Assembly (NCBI GenBank): GCA_902493125.1
Contig: CABUOF010000026.1
Location: 1 to 26,029 of the forward strand
DNA: 26,029 nt
DNA from: an uncultured Collinsella sp.
Lineage (GTDB): Bacteria; Actinomycetota; Coriobacteriia; Coriobacteriales; Coriobacteriaceae
Direction of reading: 5' to 3'
In this document: positions 7,734 to 14,885 of the stretch, piece after piece
Layout of the letters: each line of letters begins with the position of its first letter
How positions within the stretch are numbered: position 1 is the stretch's first letter
Notes under the pieces: model-generated
Database searches by the model: none
What the model was told of the DNA's origin: nothing
The model's input: the letters and a program-made list of their open reading frames with translations, nothing else
Made by a program: the position numbers and the translations under genes

Positions 7734-7950
7734 TGGCCAAAAAATGGCAAATATGAGTACTGTCACCAATTTAGTAACAGGCAATTTTGACCTCTCGGAC
7801 AGATTTTGCGCTCAGTGTCGCCAACCTGATGCTTAGTTATTCTACATTTGTTTATTATCGTCTTACTTTATGACGCCTGCGAGTCCTAAATTCCTTGATT
7901 TTGCTGTTACTGATTTAGTGACAGTACTCATATTTGCCATATTTTGGCCA
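7734..7950. repeat. 217-bp element with 47-bp inverted terminal repeats
   Basis: Bases 7734-7780 and the reverse complement of 7904-7950 match at 43 of 47 positions. Both ends begin TGGCCA, and both arms carry ATGGCAAATATGAGTACTG. The 123-bp centre is AT-rich compared with its surroundings and has no open frame of note. The layout is that of a small non-autonomous palindromic or MITE-like element. I see no clear target-site duplication and no transposase nearby. Confidence 0.7.
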
Positions 7951-7984
7951 GGGCATATGATTAACCCCCTAATTTCGACGTGAA

Positions 7985-9094
7985 TTAGACCAGCTTAAGC
8001 CCAAAACACGCCCGCAGCGTGTTAAGCAACGCCTCTTGCTTCTTCCTGCGGGCATCGACACGATTCCGGTACCGCTTTCGCATGCGCTGGTGGATGCGCC
8101 ATGCGAGCGCTTCCATCGCTTCCATGTCGCAGAGCATTTCGTTGTTGACCGTCGCAACCTCGATTCCCATAGTAATCAAGCCCGTGTTGCGTTTTTCATC
8201 ATGGATACGTCCCCTCCGGGAGGAATGGCCCAGCTCACCGTTGTATTCCAGGTCAAACCGGGCTGCTTCCTGATACGCATCGCAAACTGCATGCGGCATC
8301 CCCGAGATTGCCTGCGCGCGGTCATCGAACTCGATCTTGTAGTCGGTCTTAAAGGGACCGCAGGCAAATCCGCCATAGGGAAACGGAAGCGAAAACAGAG
8401 CGAGCATGATGCACTCCATGGGTGAGCGCAGGTTTTCGGAAAGATAGGGACACAGACGCAGCAGCTGTTTGGCCACATTCCCCTTGCATGCCACAAGGTA
8501 ATCTGCCAGACGATCGGGCGTCAGCGCCGGCTCGACTTCAAAGTAGCCCACGTCTGCTGGCTGGCCCTTGTCCTTTGCAAGTTTATTCGTAACAGGCGAG
8601 GTGTAGGGAGGCAGATACTTCCCGCGGTCGCTCAGTGAAATCTTAGAGCACAGCTCCTGGGCCAGGGCAAACGCCTGGATGCAGCCGACCTCGCGCGCAA
8701 CGGCAACACAAAGGGCCTCGGGAGATAGGCTGTACACCCCCGGTTCCACCTCTAGAATCGAGCCGGCGGGTAACCCGGAACACACGGACCAGCCCACGCC
8801 AAGAATGCGGCGGCGATGCGCCGCAGATCCCACCAGCAAGCACAGATCTTCTTGCACCTCGCCGCTTTTGGCTCCAATTCGCACCAAGTCAGGAAGATAG
8901 ATATCCTCGGTCGAGGGCGACGACGTGCGCAGCACACGGCGCTCTTCATCGAGATTAAGGTCCTTCCAGCTGATATAGCCCATCTGCCGGCGCTCGGCGC
9001 GCATCATGCGCAGCGCTGAAGCGCCTGTTAGGATTACGGAAGCCGCTAGCTGTTCGCCTGTCGGCTCGTTGCGCCGCTCAATCTTCACTGCCAC
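7985..9094 (-). CDS. Putative nuclease, DUF559/PD-(D/E)XK-like C-terminal domain
   Basis: 369 residues from GTG at 9094, chosen because AGGGG lies 7 bases upstream and the start follows the comF stop at 9105; longer frames run inside comF. The C-terminal part has the layout of a DUF559/Vsr-like endonuclease fold: a strand with D281-L-E283-Y, then GHSSRRGRIHD299-xx-R302, then GIEVATVNN. The middle (GVYSLSPEALCVAVAREVG, LRSPMECIMLALFSLP) resembles the SP-x-E helix segments of AbiEi-like and DUF559 proteins frequent in Coriobacteriia. The C-terminus is basic (HQRMRKRYRNRVDARRKK), possibly DNA-binding. It is last in the tmk-holB-ricT-comF run. Activity is inferred; a role in DNA uptake or defence is open. 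Confidence 0.65.
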   Translation of the reverse strand: MAVKIERRNEPTGEQLAASVILTGASALRMMRAERRQMGYISWKDLNLDEERRVLRTSSPSTEDIYLPDLVRIGAKSGEVQEDLCLLVGSAAHRRRILGVGWSVCSGLPAGSILEVEPGVYSLSPEALCVAVAREVGCIQAFALAQELCSKISLSDRGKYLPPYTSPVTNKLAKDKGQPADVGYFEVEPALTPDRLADYLVACKGNVAKQLLRLCPYLSENLRSPMECIMLALFSLPFPYGGFACGPFKTDYKIEFDDRAQAISGMPHAVCDAYQEAARFDLEYNGELGHSSRRGRIHDEKRNTGLITMGIEVATVNNEMLCDMEAMEALAWRIHQRMRKRYRNRVDARRKKQEALLNTLRACFGLKLV

Positions 9095-9104
9095 AAAACC
9101 ACCC

Positions 9105-9911
9105 CTACCAAACGCGTGCGATAGCGAGGCCATCGACTGCCGCAGCGCCGGCGCGCTTGAGTTCCGCCGAAGCCGCGGCCATCGTCGCGCCCGTGGTGAT
9201 AACGTCATCGATAAGCAGTAGGCGGCGGCCGTGCACGTCCTCAACCGTCTCATACATGCCTTGGGCACGCTCACGACGCTCCTCACGACCGAGTTCGCGT
9301 TGGTCGCCATGCCCGTACTTGACGAGGGCATCGAGCAGGGGAACACCCGACAGCTCGCAAAATGGGCGCGCAATAGCCTCCATATGATCAAAACCACGCC
9401 GCCGAAACGCTGCCGCCGTCGCAGGCACAAACACCACCGCATCCGCACCGGACAGCACACCTCCTAAGCGTTCGGGCGCTACGACCTGGGCATGCAGGGC
9501 GGTGTCGTAAAGCAGCTCCGCCAGATACGGCGCCAGGCGTCGCTCGCCCGCGTCCTTGTACGCTTTAATGATGCGCGGCAGCGGATGCGCATAGACGGAG
9601 CACGCCAGGCAGCGGTCGAGCGCCTCCGCCATTGCCGAGGACGTGCCCTCGACCGAACACTCAGTGCACAGCAAATCCCCAAACGGGGCGCCGCATCGGG
9701 TACAGCTATGACGTGGGTCGATGAGCGTGAGCGCGGCCAGGCAGTCTTGGCAAATAAGCGCACCGGCGCGCTCGCAGCCGGCACATCGTGTTGGCGACAA
9801 TACCTCGAGTGCCTCGCGTGCCGCCCGCTCGGCAAACGGCAGCAATTCGTCCGCAAACGGTAGGGCGCCGGCACCCTGCAGACGGCTCAATTTGTTCAGA
9901 TGGCTCTTCAA
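9105..9911 (-). CDS. comF: ComF family phosphoribosyltransferase-like protein
   Basis: 268 residues, a usual ComF length. The N-terminus has paired zinc-ribbon motifs (C43-x2-C46, C54-x2-C57, C70-x2-C73, C82-x2-C85). The C-terminus has the PRPP-binding motif LLLIDDVITTGATMAAAS (D235-D236). In competent bacteria ComF is needed for DNA uptake and binds single-stranded DNA-processing partners; in others its role is less clear. The start is TTG at 9911, supported by GGAGGG 7 bases upstream; there is no in-frame ATG near. That ribosome-binding site lies inside a 12-bp hairpin (9915-9950). It is downstream of ricT by 102 bases and 10 bases upstream of the nuclease gene. Confidence 0.9.
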   Translation of the reverse strand: MKSHLNKLSRLQGAGALPFADELLPFAERAAREALEVLSPTRCAGCERAGALICQDCLAALTLIDPRHSCTRCGAPFGDLLCTECSVEGTSSAMAEALDRCLACSVYAHPLPRIIKAYKDAGERRLAPYLAELLYDTALHAQVVAPERLGGVLSGADAVVFVPATAAAFRRRGFDHMEAIARPFCELSGVPLLDALVKYGHGDQRELGREERRERAQGMYETVEDVHGRRLLLIDDVITTGATMAAASAELKRAGAAAVDGLAIARVW

Positions 9912-9914
9912 GAC

Positions 9915-9950
9915 ACAACCCTCCCTACGTTCGGTCGCAGGGAGGGTTGT
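9915..9950 (-). promoter_or_regulatory. Hairpin covering the comF ribosome-binding site
   Basis: ACAACCCTCCCT (9950-9939 on the minus strand) pairs perfectly over 12 bp with AGGGAGGGTTGT (9926-9915), with a 12-base loop. The second arm contains the comF Shine-Dalgarno GGAGGG, so the folded RNA would hide it. There is no T-run after the stem, which argues against a simple ricT terminator. Confidence 0.6.
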
Positions 9951-10013
9951 TGATTCAGCGCTATGGTACCCCGACGCGATTGGGGTAAGGCGGGTTAAAT
10001 CCGCTCGCGGGCG

Positions 10014-11714
10014 TTATTCGCCGGCGGGCGGTTGTGGTGCGGCCGAAGACGGGGTCGAGCCCTCGCCACCATTCTGGCGCGGCTTGCGGGAACGGCGACG
10101 GCGACGGCGCTTTTGACCCTGGTCGGCCGAGCCCTCGCCACCGCGATCCTCGCGCGGCTCGCGCTCCTCGCGAGCGGCGCCACGCGAAGCCTTGGCAGCC
10201 GCTCCCCCGCCATCTCCGGGACGCCGGCGCGTGACCTTGACCTCGCCATCCGAGACCTGATCGGCCACGGAGGGCACTGAGGGCTTCTGCTGCGCGCCCG
10301 AGGAATGGCGACGACGCGGACGCGGGGCGCGCTCCTCCTCGCCACGTGACTTGCCGCCCTTGTCGGCAGGTGCATCGGAGGCCGAGGCGCCCTTGGAAGT
10401 GGCACCAGCCTCGCGAGCAGCTGCGGCGCGGAAGGCGTCCTCGCGCTCCTCGCTCGACAGATGACGGCGGCGACGTCGTGTGGGGTTCATGCCACCGCCG
10501 CGATTCTGCTGCTGGGGCTGCTGAGCCTCGCGCTCGCGGGGGGAATTCTTGCCTGCGGAAGCGGTCTCACCGGCATCGCTCGAACCCGCGCGCTTGCGGC
10601 GGCGACGGCCACCGGCGGCCTCCTCGGCCTCGGGCGCTGCGGCATTGCCACGACCCTTTCCACGGCCACGGCTCTCGCCCTGGCCCTGACCGGCGCGAGC
10701 ATCGGATTCGGCATCGCGACGACGACGCTTGGGCATCGACGTGCCGGCAAGACGGTCGGCGCTCGACAGGCCATCGCCTACGTCGACGCCGTTCTCGCGG
10801 TCGAGCTCCATGAGCGCCAGGCGCATCTCGGGCGACTCGATGCGCTCGAGCACGTCACGCGTCACGCAGTCGGGGCGGCAGTTGCAGCCCTGCTCGGCAG
10901 CCTTCTTTTTGCAGCCCTCCGAGCACGTCATATCGGCTAGGTTGACCTTAAAGACTTTGCCGTTCTCCAGGCGCAGCACCAGCTGCTCACGCGGCGTGTC
11001 ATACTCCTGGATACGCGCCTTGCCAAGCGGCGTATCGATGAGCGTCTTCTTTTTGGGCGCACGGCTCTTAAAGTCCTTGTACGCCTCGAACTCATAACGC
11101 AGGCAGCACATCAGGCGGCCGCAAACGCCGCTGATCTTGGACGAGTTGAGCGGCAGGTCCTGCTCTTTTGCCATGCGGATCGAGACGGGCTCAAACTGTC
11201 CGCCAAAGCGCGTACAGCAGAGCTCCTGGCCGCACTGGGCATAGCCGCCCACCAGGCGGGTCTCGTCGCGCACGCCGATCTGGCGCATGTCGACGCGGAT
11301 GTGCAGCGTCGAGGACAGATCCTTGACGAGCTGACGAAAATCGACGCGCTCCTCGGCCGCAAAGTAGAACACGGCCTTCTCGCCGCCAAACAGATACTCG
11401 ACGCCGACCGGCTTCATCTCGAGGTCGAGCTCTTTGACCAGACGGCGGAAATCGACCATGGCCTCGTCACCCTGGATGGCCAGGTCGTCGGCAAGCTGCA
11501 GGTCGATGTCGCTCGCCACACGCAGCACGGGCTTGAGCGGCTGACCGATCTCGTCTTGCGGTACCTCGAAGGGATCAGCCGTGACCAGACCGATCTCGGT
11601 TCCGCGCTCGGTGGAGCAAATAGCGTAATCTGCCTCGAGGATATCCAGATCCTGCGGGTCGAACCACAGGTCGCGCGAGGCGTAGGTAAACTTAACGGGT
11701 ACGACTAACGGCAT
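10014..11714 (-). CDS. ricT: RicT/PSP1 (YaaT-like) regulator with long Arg-rich tail
   Basis: 566 residues, about twice Bacillus YaaT. Residues 1-~310 are the PSP1 domain: RGTEIGLVTADPFEV, the conserved Cys clusters C161/C166/C167 (QCGQELCCTRFGG) and C198/C203/C204 (VCGRLMCCLRYE), and a third cluster C264/C268/C277/C279/C283. In Bacillus RicT, with RicA and RicF, carries iron-sulfur clusters and steers RNase Y in mRNA maturation. From ~327 to the end (bases 10017-10736) the protein becomes a low-complexity tail of Arg runs (KRRRRD, GRRRRKR, TRRRRRH, KRRRRRRSRKPR) with Gly, Ala, Glu and Gln, likely RNA-binding and disordered. ATG at 11714 overlaps the holB stop by 10 bases. The placement beside holB and tmk is conserved in Gram-positives. 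Confidence 0.92.
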   Translation of the reverse strand: MPLVVPVKFTYASRDLWFDPQDLDILEADYAICSTERGTEIGLVTADPFEVPQDEIGQPLKPVLRVASDIDLQLADDLAIQGDEAMVDFRRLVKELDLEMKPVGVEYLFGGEKAVFYFAAEERVDFRQLVKDLSSTLHIRVDMRQIGVRDETRLVGGYAQCGQELCCTRFGGQFEPVSIRMAKEQDLPLNSSKISGVCGRLMCCLRYEFEAYKDFKSRAPKKKTLIDTPLGKARIQEYDTPREQLVLRLENGKVFKVNLADMTCSEGCKKKAAEQGCNCRPDCVTRDVLERIESPEMRLALMELDRENGVDVGDGLSSADRLAGTSMPKRRRRDAESDARAGQGQGESRGRGKGRGNAAAPEAEEAAGGRRRRKRAGSSDAGETASAGKNSPREREAQQPQQQNRGGGMNPTRRRRRHLSSEEREDAFRAAAAREAGATSKGASASDAPADKGGKSRGEEERAPRPRRRHSSGAQQKPSVPSVADQVSDGEVKVTRRRPGDGGGAAAKASRGAAREEREPREDRGGEGSADQGQKRRRRRRSRKPRQNGGEGSTPSSAAPQPPAGE

Positions 11715-12832
11715 TTCAGTGCCTTCCTGATATCGAACAGCATGACCTCGATGGCCAGCTGGGGAGTAACGTTTCTGGCGATGTTGCGCTCGGCGGTCGC
11801 GACCGCCTCGAGTGCCCGTGTGGCACCCGCAACATTCGTCGCGGCGGCAAGCCGCCCGATCGTGTCGCGCACGTCTTCGTTCACCACGTCGGCCGCCTCG
11901 TCCTGAAGTGTCAGCAGCACATCGCGCATGAGCGTCCGCGCGCTCGCCAGCGCTTCCATGATACCCGAACGCTCGCGCGCGTTGAGTTCGCGCTTGTTGC
12001 GGTCCTCAAGCTGCTTCAATGCTCCACGCGACAGGTAGTCGGCGTTTTGCTCGAGCACCTTTTCCTGCGTGGACTTGACCTCGGCGAGCGGCGCCTTGAC
12101 GGCGACGATGAGCGACTTGGCGAGGCTGAGCACGTCGGCCTCGTCGGCGGCGATGAGCGAATCGATGGCGCGAACCATCTGACGGCGGGCGTCCTGGCGC
12201 TCGGCGCTCTTGAGGAACTCGATGCCACGCGTGGGGCTTCCCGCCACGGCGACGGCCATGCGGCAACGCGCAGGGTCCTGACCGGTGGCGCGGCTCACGG
12301 CCTGCGCGGCGACGGCGGGCGATACCAGCCGAAACGGCACGCACTGGCAACGACTCACGATAGTGGGCAGCATCACGTCGGCCGAGGTACCCAACAGGAT
12401 GAACATAACGCCCTCGGGCGGCTCCTCGAGCGTTTTGAGCAGCGCGTTGGCGGTGTTGGCGCGCAGCTGCTCGGCACGGTCGATGATGTAGACCTTTGCC
12501 TTGGCGCGGATGGGCGCCAGCGGCACGTCATCGAGCAGCTCGCGGGTCTGGGCAACGAGGTAACCCGTGGCGCTCTCGGGCGTGTAATAGTGCACGTCGG
12601 GATGCGTATGCCGAGCAACGCGCACGCAGCTGTCGCATGCGCCGCAGCCGTCCTGCTCGCACAGGAAGGCTTGGGCGAGCGCCCACGCGGCGTCGAGCTT
12701 GCCCGCGCCGGGCGCGCCCAAAAACAGGTAGGCGTGCGACGCGCGACCGCTAGCGACGGCATTGGTCAAAAAGTCGCGCACGCGCTCTTGGGTGTCGAGC
12801 TTGGCCAGCAGGCTTGCCTGAGCGGGGGCCAT
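11705..12832 (-). CDS. holB: DNA polymerase III delta' subunit
   Basis: 375 residues from ATG at 12832, preceded by AAGGAGG and starting just after the tmk stop. Clamp-loader AAA+ features: RASHAYLFLGAPGAGKLDAA with a degenerate Walker A (39-47), a four-Cys zinc module (C58, C63, C66, C69), VYIIDRAEQLRANTANALLK around the Walker B region, and LEEPPEGVMFILLG followed by the TIVSRCQ sensor. The delta' subunit helps the clamp loader place the sliding clamp on DNA. The Walker A lacks the GKT/S threonine (GKLD), which fits delta' as the non-hydrolysing stator. It sits between tmk and ricT in one transcript. Confidence 0.93.
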   Translation of the reverse strand: MAPAQASLLAKLDTQERVRDFLTNAVASGRASHAYLFLGAPGAGKLDAAWALAQAFLCEQDGCGACDSCVRVARHTHPDVHYYTPESATGYLVAQTRELLDDVPLAPIRAKAKVYIIDRAEQLRANTANALLKTLEEPPEGVMFILLGTSADVMLPTIVSRCQCVPFRLVSPAVAAQAVSRATGQDPARCRMAVAVAGSPTRGIEFLKSAERQDARRQMVRAIDSLIAADEADVLSLAKSLIVAVKAPLAEVKSTQEKVLEQNADYLSRGALKQLEDRNKRELNARERSGIMEALASARTLMRDVLLTLQDEAADVVNEDVRDTIGRLAAATNVAGATRALEAVATAERNIARNVTPQLAIEVMLFDIRKALKCR

Positions 12833-12833
12833 G

Positions 12834-13517
12834 TTACTCGGCCTCCTTGGCAAGCGCGGCGGCGACGGCTTCCCGCGGAATGTCGAGACCGTACGCGCGA
12901 ACCTGCTCGACCGTCTTCTCGAAGACTTCCTCGACGGTCGTAGTGGCGTCGATGAGCTTTACGCGGTTTGGCTCCTCGGCAGCAATTGCGCAAAACCCCT
13001 CGTAGACACGCTCCTGGAATGCCATGCCCTTGGCCTCCATGCGATCCGCCGCGCCACGGGCTGCCATGCGTAGCGCCGCCTGCTCGGGCGTGATGTGGTA
13101 GACGAGTGTGAGCGCCGGGTGCGTTCCCGCGACGGCCAGGTTGTTGGCGTCGCGCACCATCTGGCGATCGAGGCCATCGGCAAACGCCTGGTAGCAGGTC
13201 GTGGAATCGTAGAAGCGATCGCACAGGACCACCTTGCCGGCCGCAAGGGCGGGGGCTATGACCTCGTGCACCAACTGGGCGCGCGCCGCCTCGTAGAGCA
13301 GCAACTCGCAGGTGTCTCCCATCGCCGTGTTGGCGGGGTCGAGCAGCAAAGCGCGAATCTTTTCGCTGATGGCGGTGCCGCCCGGCTCGCGCAGGCTCAC
13401 AACCTGGTAGCCAGCGAGTTCGAGCGCGCGGGCAAGCAGGCGCGCCTGCGTGGACTTGCCGGCGCCGTCGACGCCCTCGAGCGTGATAAAGCTATGTTGA
13501 GCAGGCTCAAAAGCCAT
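12834..13517 (-). CDS. tmk: Thymidylate kinase
   Basis: 227 residues, a standard bacterial TMP kinase. P-loop GVDGAGKST at 15-23, REPGG at 43-47, the DRFYDS motif with D100 and R101 for TMP binding, and a LID segment RGAADRME around 154-161. It phosphorylates dTMP to dTDP for DNA synthesis. ATG at 13517 has GGAAGGGG upstream. It is first gene of the tmk-holB-ricT-comF-nuclease run, and a likely extended -10 promoter lies about 40 bases upstream. Confidence 0.96.
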   Translation of the reverse strand: MAFEPAQHSFITLEGVDGAGKSTQARLLARALELAGYQVVSLREPGGTAISEKIRALLLDPANTAMGDTCELLLYEAARAQLVHEVIAPALAAGKVVLCDRFYDSTTCYQAFADGLDRQMVRDANNLAVAGTHPALTLVYHITPEQAALRMAARGAADRMEAKGMAFQERVYEGFCAIAAEEPNRVKLIDATTTVEEVFEKTVEQVRAYGLDIPREAVAAALAKEAE

Positions 13518-13553
13518 GGGCGCAGCCCCTTCCTACAAGGCGCGTAAATGCGA

Positions 13554-13562
13554 GTTATAGCA
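13554..13562 (-). promoter_or_regulatory. Extended -10 promoter of tmk
   Basis: On the minus strand TGC-TATAAC matches the extended -10 pattern TGnTATAAT. Transcription would start about 30 bases before the tmk ATG. No good -35 is visible, which is usual for extended -10 promoters. Confidence 0.45.
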
Positions 13563-13620
13563 ACCAAGCCATGATACCCCAGTGCTCGGCGCGTCCCCAA
13601 TGGCTAAAGGTGCCTTTCCA

Positions 13621-13689
13621 AAGTTGCGGTGAAATAGGGGCTGATGGAAGCTCTGAGACCGCCAAACAGTCCCTATTTCACCGCAACTT
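13621..13689. repeat. 69-bp palindromic element, 19-bp perfect arms
   Basis: AAGTTGCGGTGAAATAGGG (13621-13639) is perfectly complementary to 13671-13689, with a 31-base centre; the stem can grow by four more pairs (GCTG with CAGT, one G-T). It lies between the divergent tmk and zinc-ribbon genes, 26 bases before the -10 box of the latter. No T-run follows, so it is not a classical terminator. The pattern fits an intergenic REP/REPIN-like repeat. Confidence 0.75.
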
Positions 13690-13714
13690 ATGATGAGGAA
13701 TTTTGGATGCTGGG

Positions 13715-13720
13715 TATAAT
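13715..13720 (+). promoter_or_regulatory. Possible -10 box of the zinc-ribbon gene
   Basis: A perfect TATAAT lies 37 bases before the ATG at 13758. No hexamer close to TTGACA lies at the right spacing. Confidence 0.45.
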
Positions 13721-13757
13721 CGTCGTATTGCATTGAAATGTGGCGAAAGGAGTGGCA

Positions 13758-14741
13758 ATGTCTCGGTATTGCGCCTCGTGCGGCAAGCTTCTTGCAGATG
13801 ATGCCAAGTTCTGCACCTCGTGCGGTGCACCCGTTGAGCAAACAGCCGCGAGCGATAGCCAGCCCGTTTTTGAGCAGACCGGCTCCCTTGATACGCCGCA
13901 AGCCAAGGCGGACGACCCCCTCGCCTATAGCCCCGACCCCGCCGCAAGGACCGAGGCCGTCGAGACCACGCAGCGCATACCCGTCGCGAGCGGCTCGCCC
14001 CAACAGCAGCCGGCTCCCGCATACGCGCCCGTTTCGCCACAGACCCCCGCTCCCAAAAAGAGCGGCACCGGGCCGCTTATCGCCGTTATCGTTGTGCTGG
14101 TGGCGATCATCATCGCCCTGGTCGTTTTCTTTGTGATCAAGCCTTTCGACAACGCCGCCACGCAGACGACTGCCGAGGTAGCTAAGCTGCACCATGACGT
14201 CGACGACGATGACCTAAAGCCTCTCGGCGATCCCAACAGCCTGTACGACGATGATGACGATGACGACGAGGATGGCGGCGAAGCAACGCTCTCCGAGCAG
14301 AATCTCTACCGCCGACTGAGCGAATACTACGACTTGCTCGAAGACCTCGACAACTACGTCCGTGGCTGCGCGCAGAACTTCAACGGCAGCTATCTGGAAG
14401 AGGATCGAACCACCCGTCAAAATCTCGCCGACGTCGCCGAGCGCACGGAGGACACCATCGAGCAGTATTACGACATCGTCGAGGACCTAGACGTCCCGAC
14501 GAGCTCCAAGAACTACAGCTCCTGGAAGGACATCATCGCCCTGTACGACGACCTGGATCACCGCATTGACGCAATCTGTGATGCCTGGGAGATCAGCCTG
14601 AAATACGCCAAGCCTGAGGATCACAAGAATGAGATCGTGGCGCCGCTGTCGCGCGACAACGTGGCGGGCACCAATGACAATAAGTACCGCCTAGATTTTG
14701 AGGAGCGCTATCCCAGCGCCAAACCTGTCGAGGTGAACTAG
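13758..14741 (+). CDS. Zinc-ribbon membrane protein with acidic outer domain
   Basis: 327 residues from ATG at 13758, chosen because AAAGGAG lies 5 bases upstream; an in-frame ATG at 13740 lacks a site. A zinc ribbon (C5-x2-C8 and C19-x2-C22) is followed by a Pro/Gln-rich linker, one membrane segment (about 105-128), then an outside domain. That domain opens with an Asp run (seven Asp at about 164-170) and continues as helices (LYRRLSEYYDLLEDLDNYV, EDTIEQYYDIVEDLD). The inside-ribbon, TM, outside-helix plan is common in uncharacterised Gram-positive sensors or envelope proteins. Function is unknown. It is one of only two plus-strand genes and lies between two different palindromic repeats. 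Confidence 0.88.
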   Translation: MSRYCASCGKLLADDAKFCTSCGAPVEQTAASDSQPVFEQTGSLDTPQAKADDPLAYSPDPAARTEAVETTQRIPVASGSPQQQPAPAYAPVSPQTPAPKKSGTGPLIAVIVVLVAIIIALVVFFVIKPFDNAATQTTAEVAKLHHDVDDDDLKPLGDPNSLYDDDDDDDEDGGEATLSEQNLYRRLSEYYDLLEDLDNYVRGCAQNFNGSYLEEDRTTRQNLADVAERTEDTIEQYYDIVEDLDVPTSSKNYSSWKDIIALYDDLDHRIDAICDAWEISLKYAKPEDHKNEIVAPLSRDNVAGTNDNKYRLDFEERYPSAKPVEVN

Positions 14742-14761
14742 CGCTTTGTCGTTCCCGAGCC

Positions 14762-14815
14762 GGCAGTTAGGGACGTTCCTAAACTGCCGACAGAAAAGGA
14801 ACGTCCCTAACTGCC
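14762..14815. repeat. 54-bp palindromic element, 19-bp perfect arms
   Basis: GGCAGTTAGGGACGTTCCT (14762-14780) is perfectly complementary to 14797-14815, with a 16-base centre. The centre holds AACTGCC (14782-14788), which can pair with GGCAGTT of the left arm instead, giving two alternative folds. It lies 21 bases after the zinc-ribbon stop and just before the shared terminator. Confidence 0.75.
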
Positions 14816-14820
14816 AGATA

Positions 14821-14858
14821 AAAAACGAGCGAGGATTTTGAGGTCCTCGCTCGTTTTT
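14821..14858. terminator. Bidirectional terminator between the zinc-ribbon gene and topA
   Basis: ACGAGCGAGGA (14825-14835) pairs perfectly with TCCTCGCTCGT (14844-14854). A-runs on the left and T-runs on the right (TTTTTGTTTT) give a U-tract in both directions. The flanking genes converge here. Confidence 0.92.
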
Positions 14859-14885
14859 GTTTTAGGTGATGTTTCGACCGTGCGG

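Noticed and set aside
7734..7950. CRISPR array
   Set aside because: There are only two repeat units, inverted rather than direct, and no spacers or cas genes.
9095..9460. Extension of the nuclease gene to 9460
   Set aside because: It would lie inside comF in another frame; GTG at 9094 has a good site and follows the comF stop.
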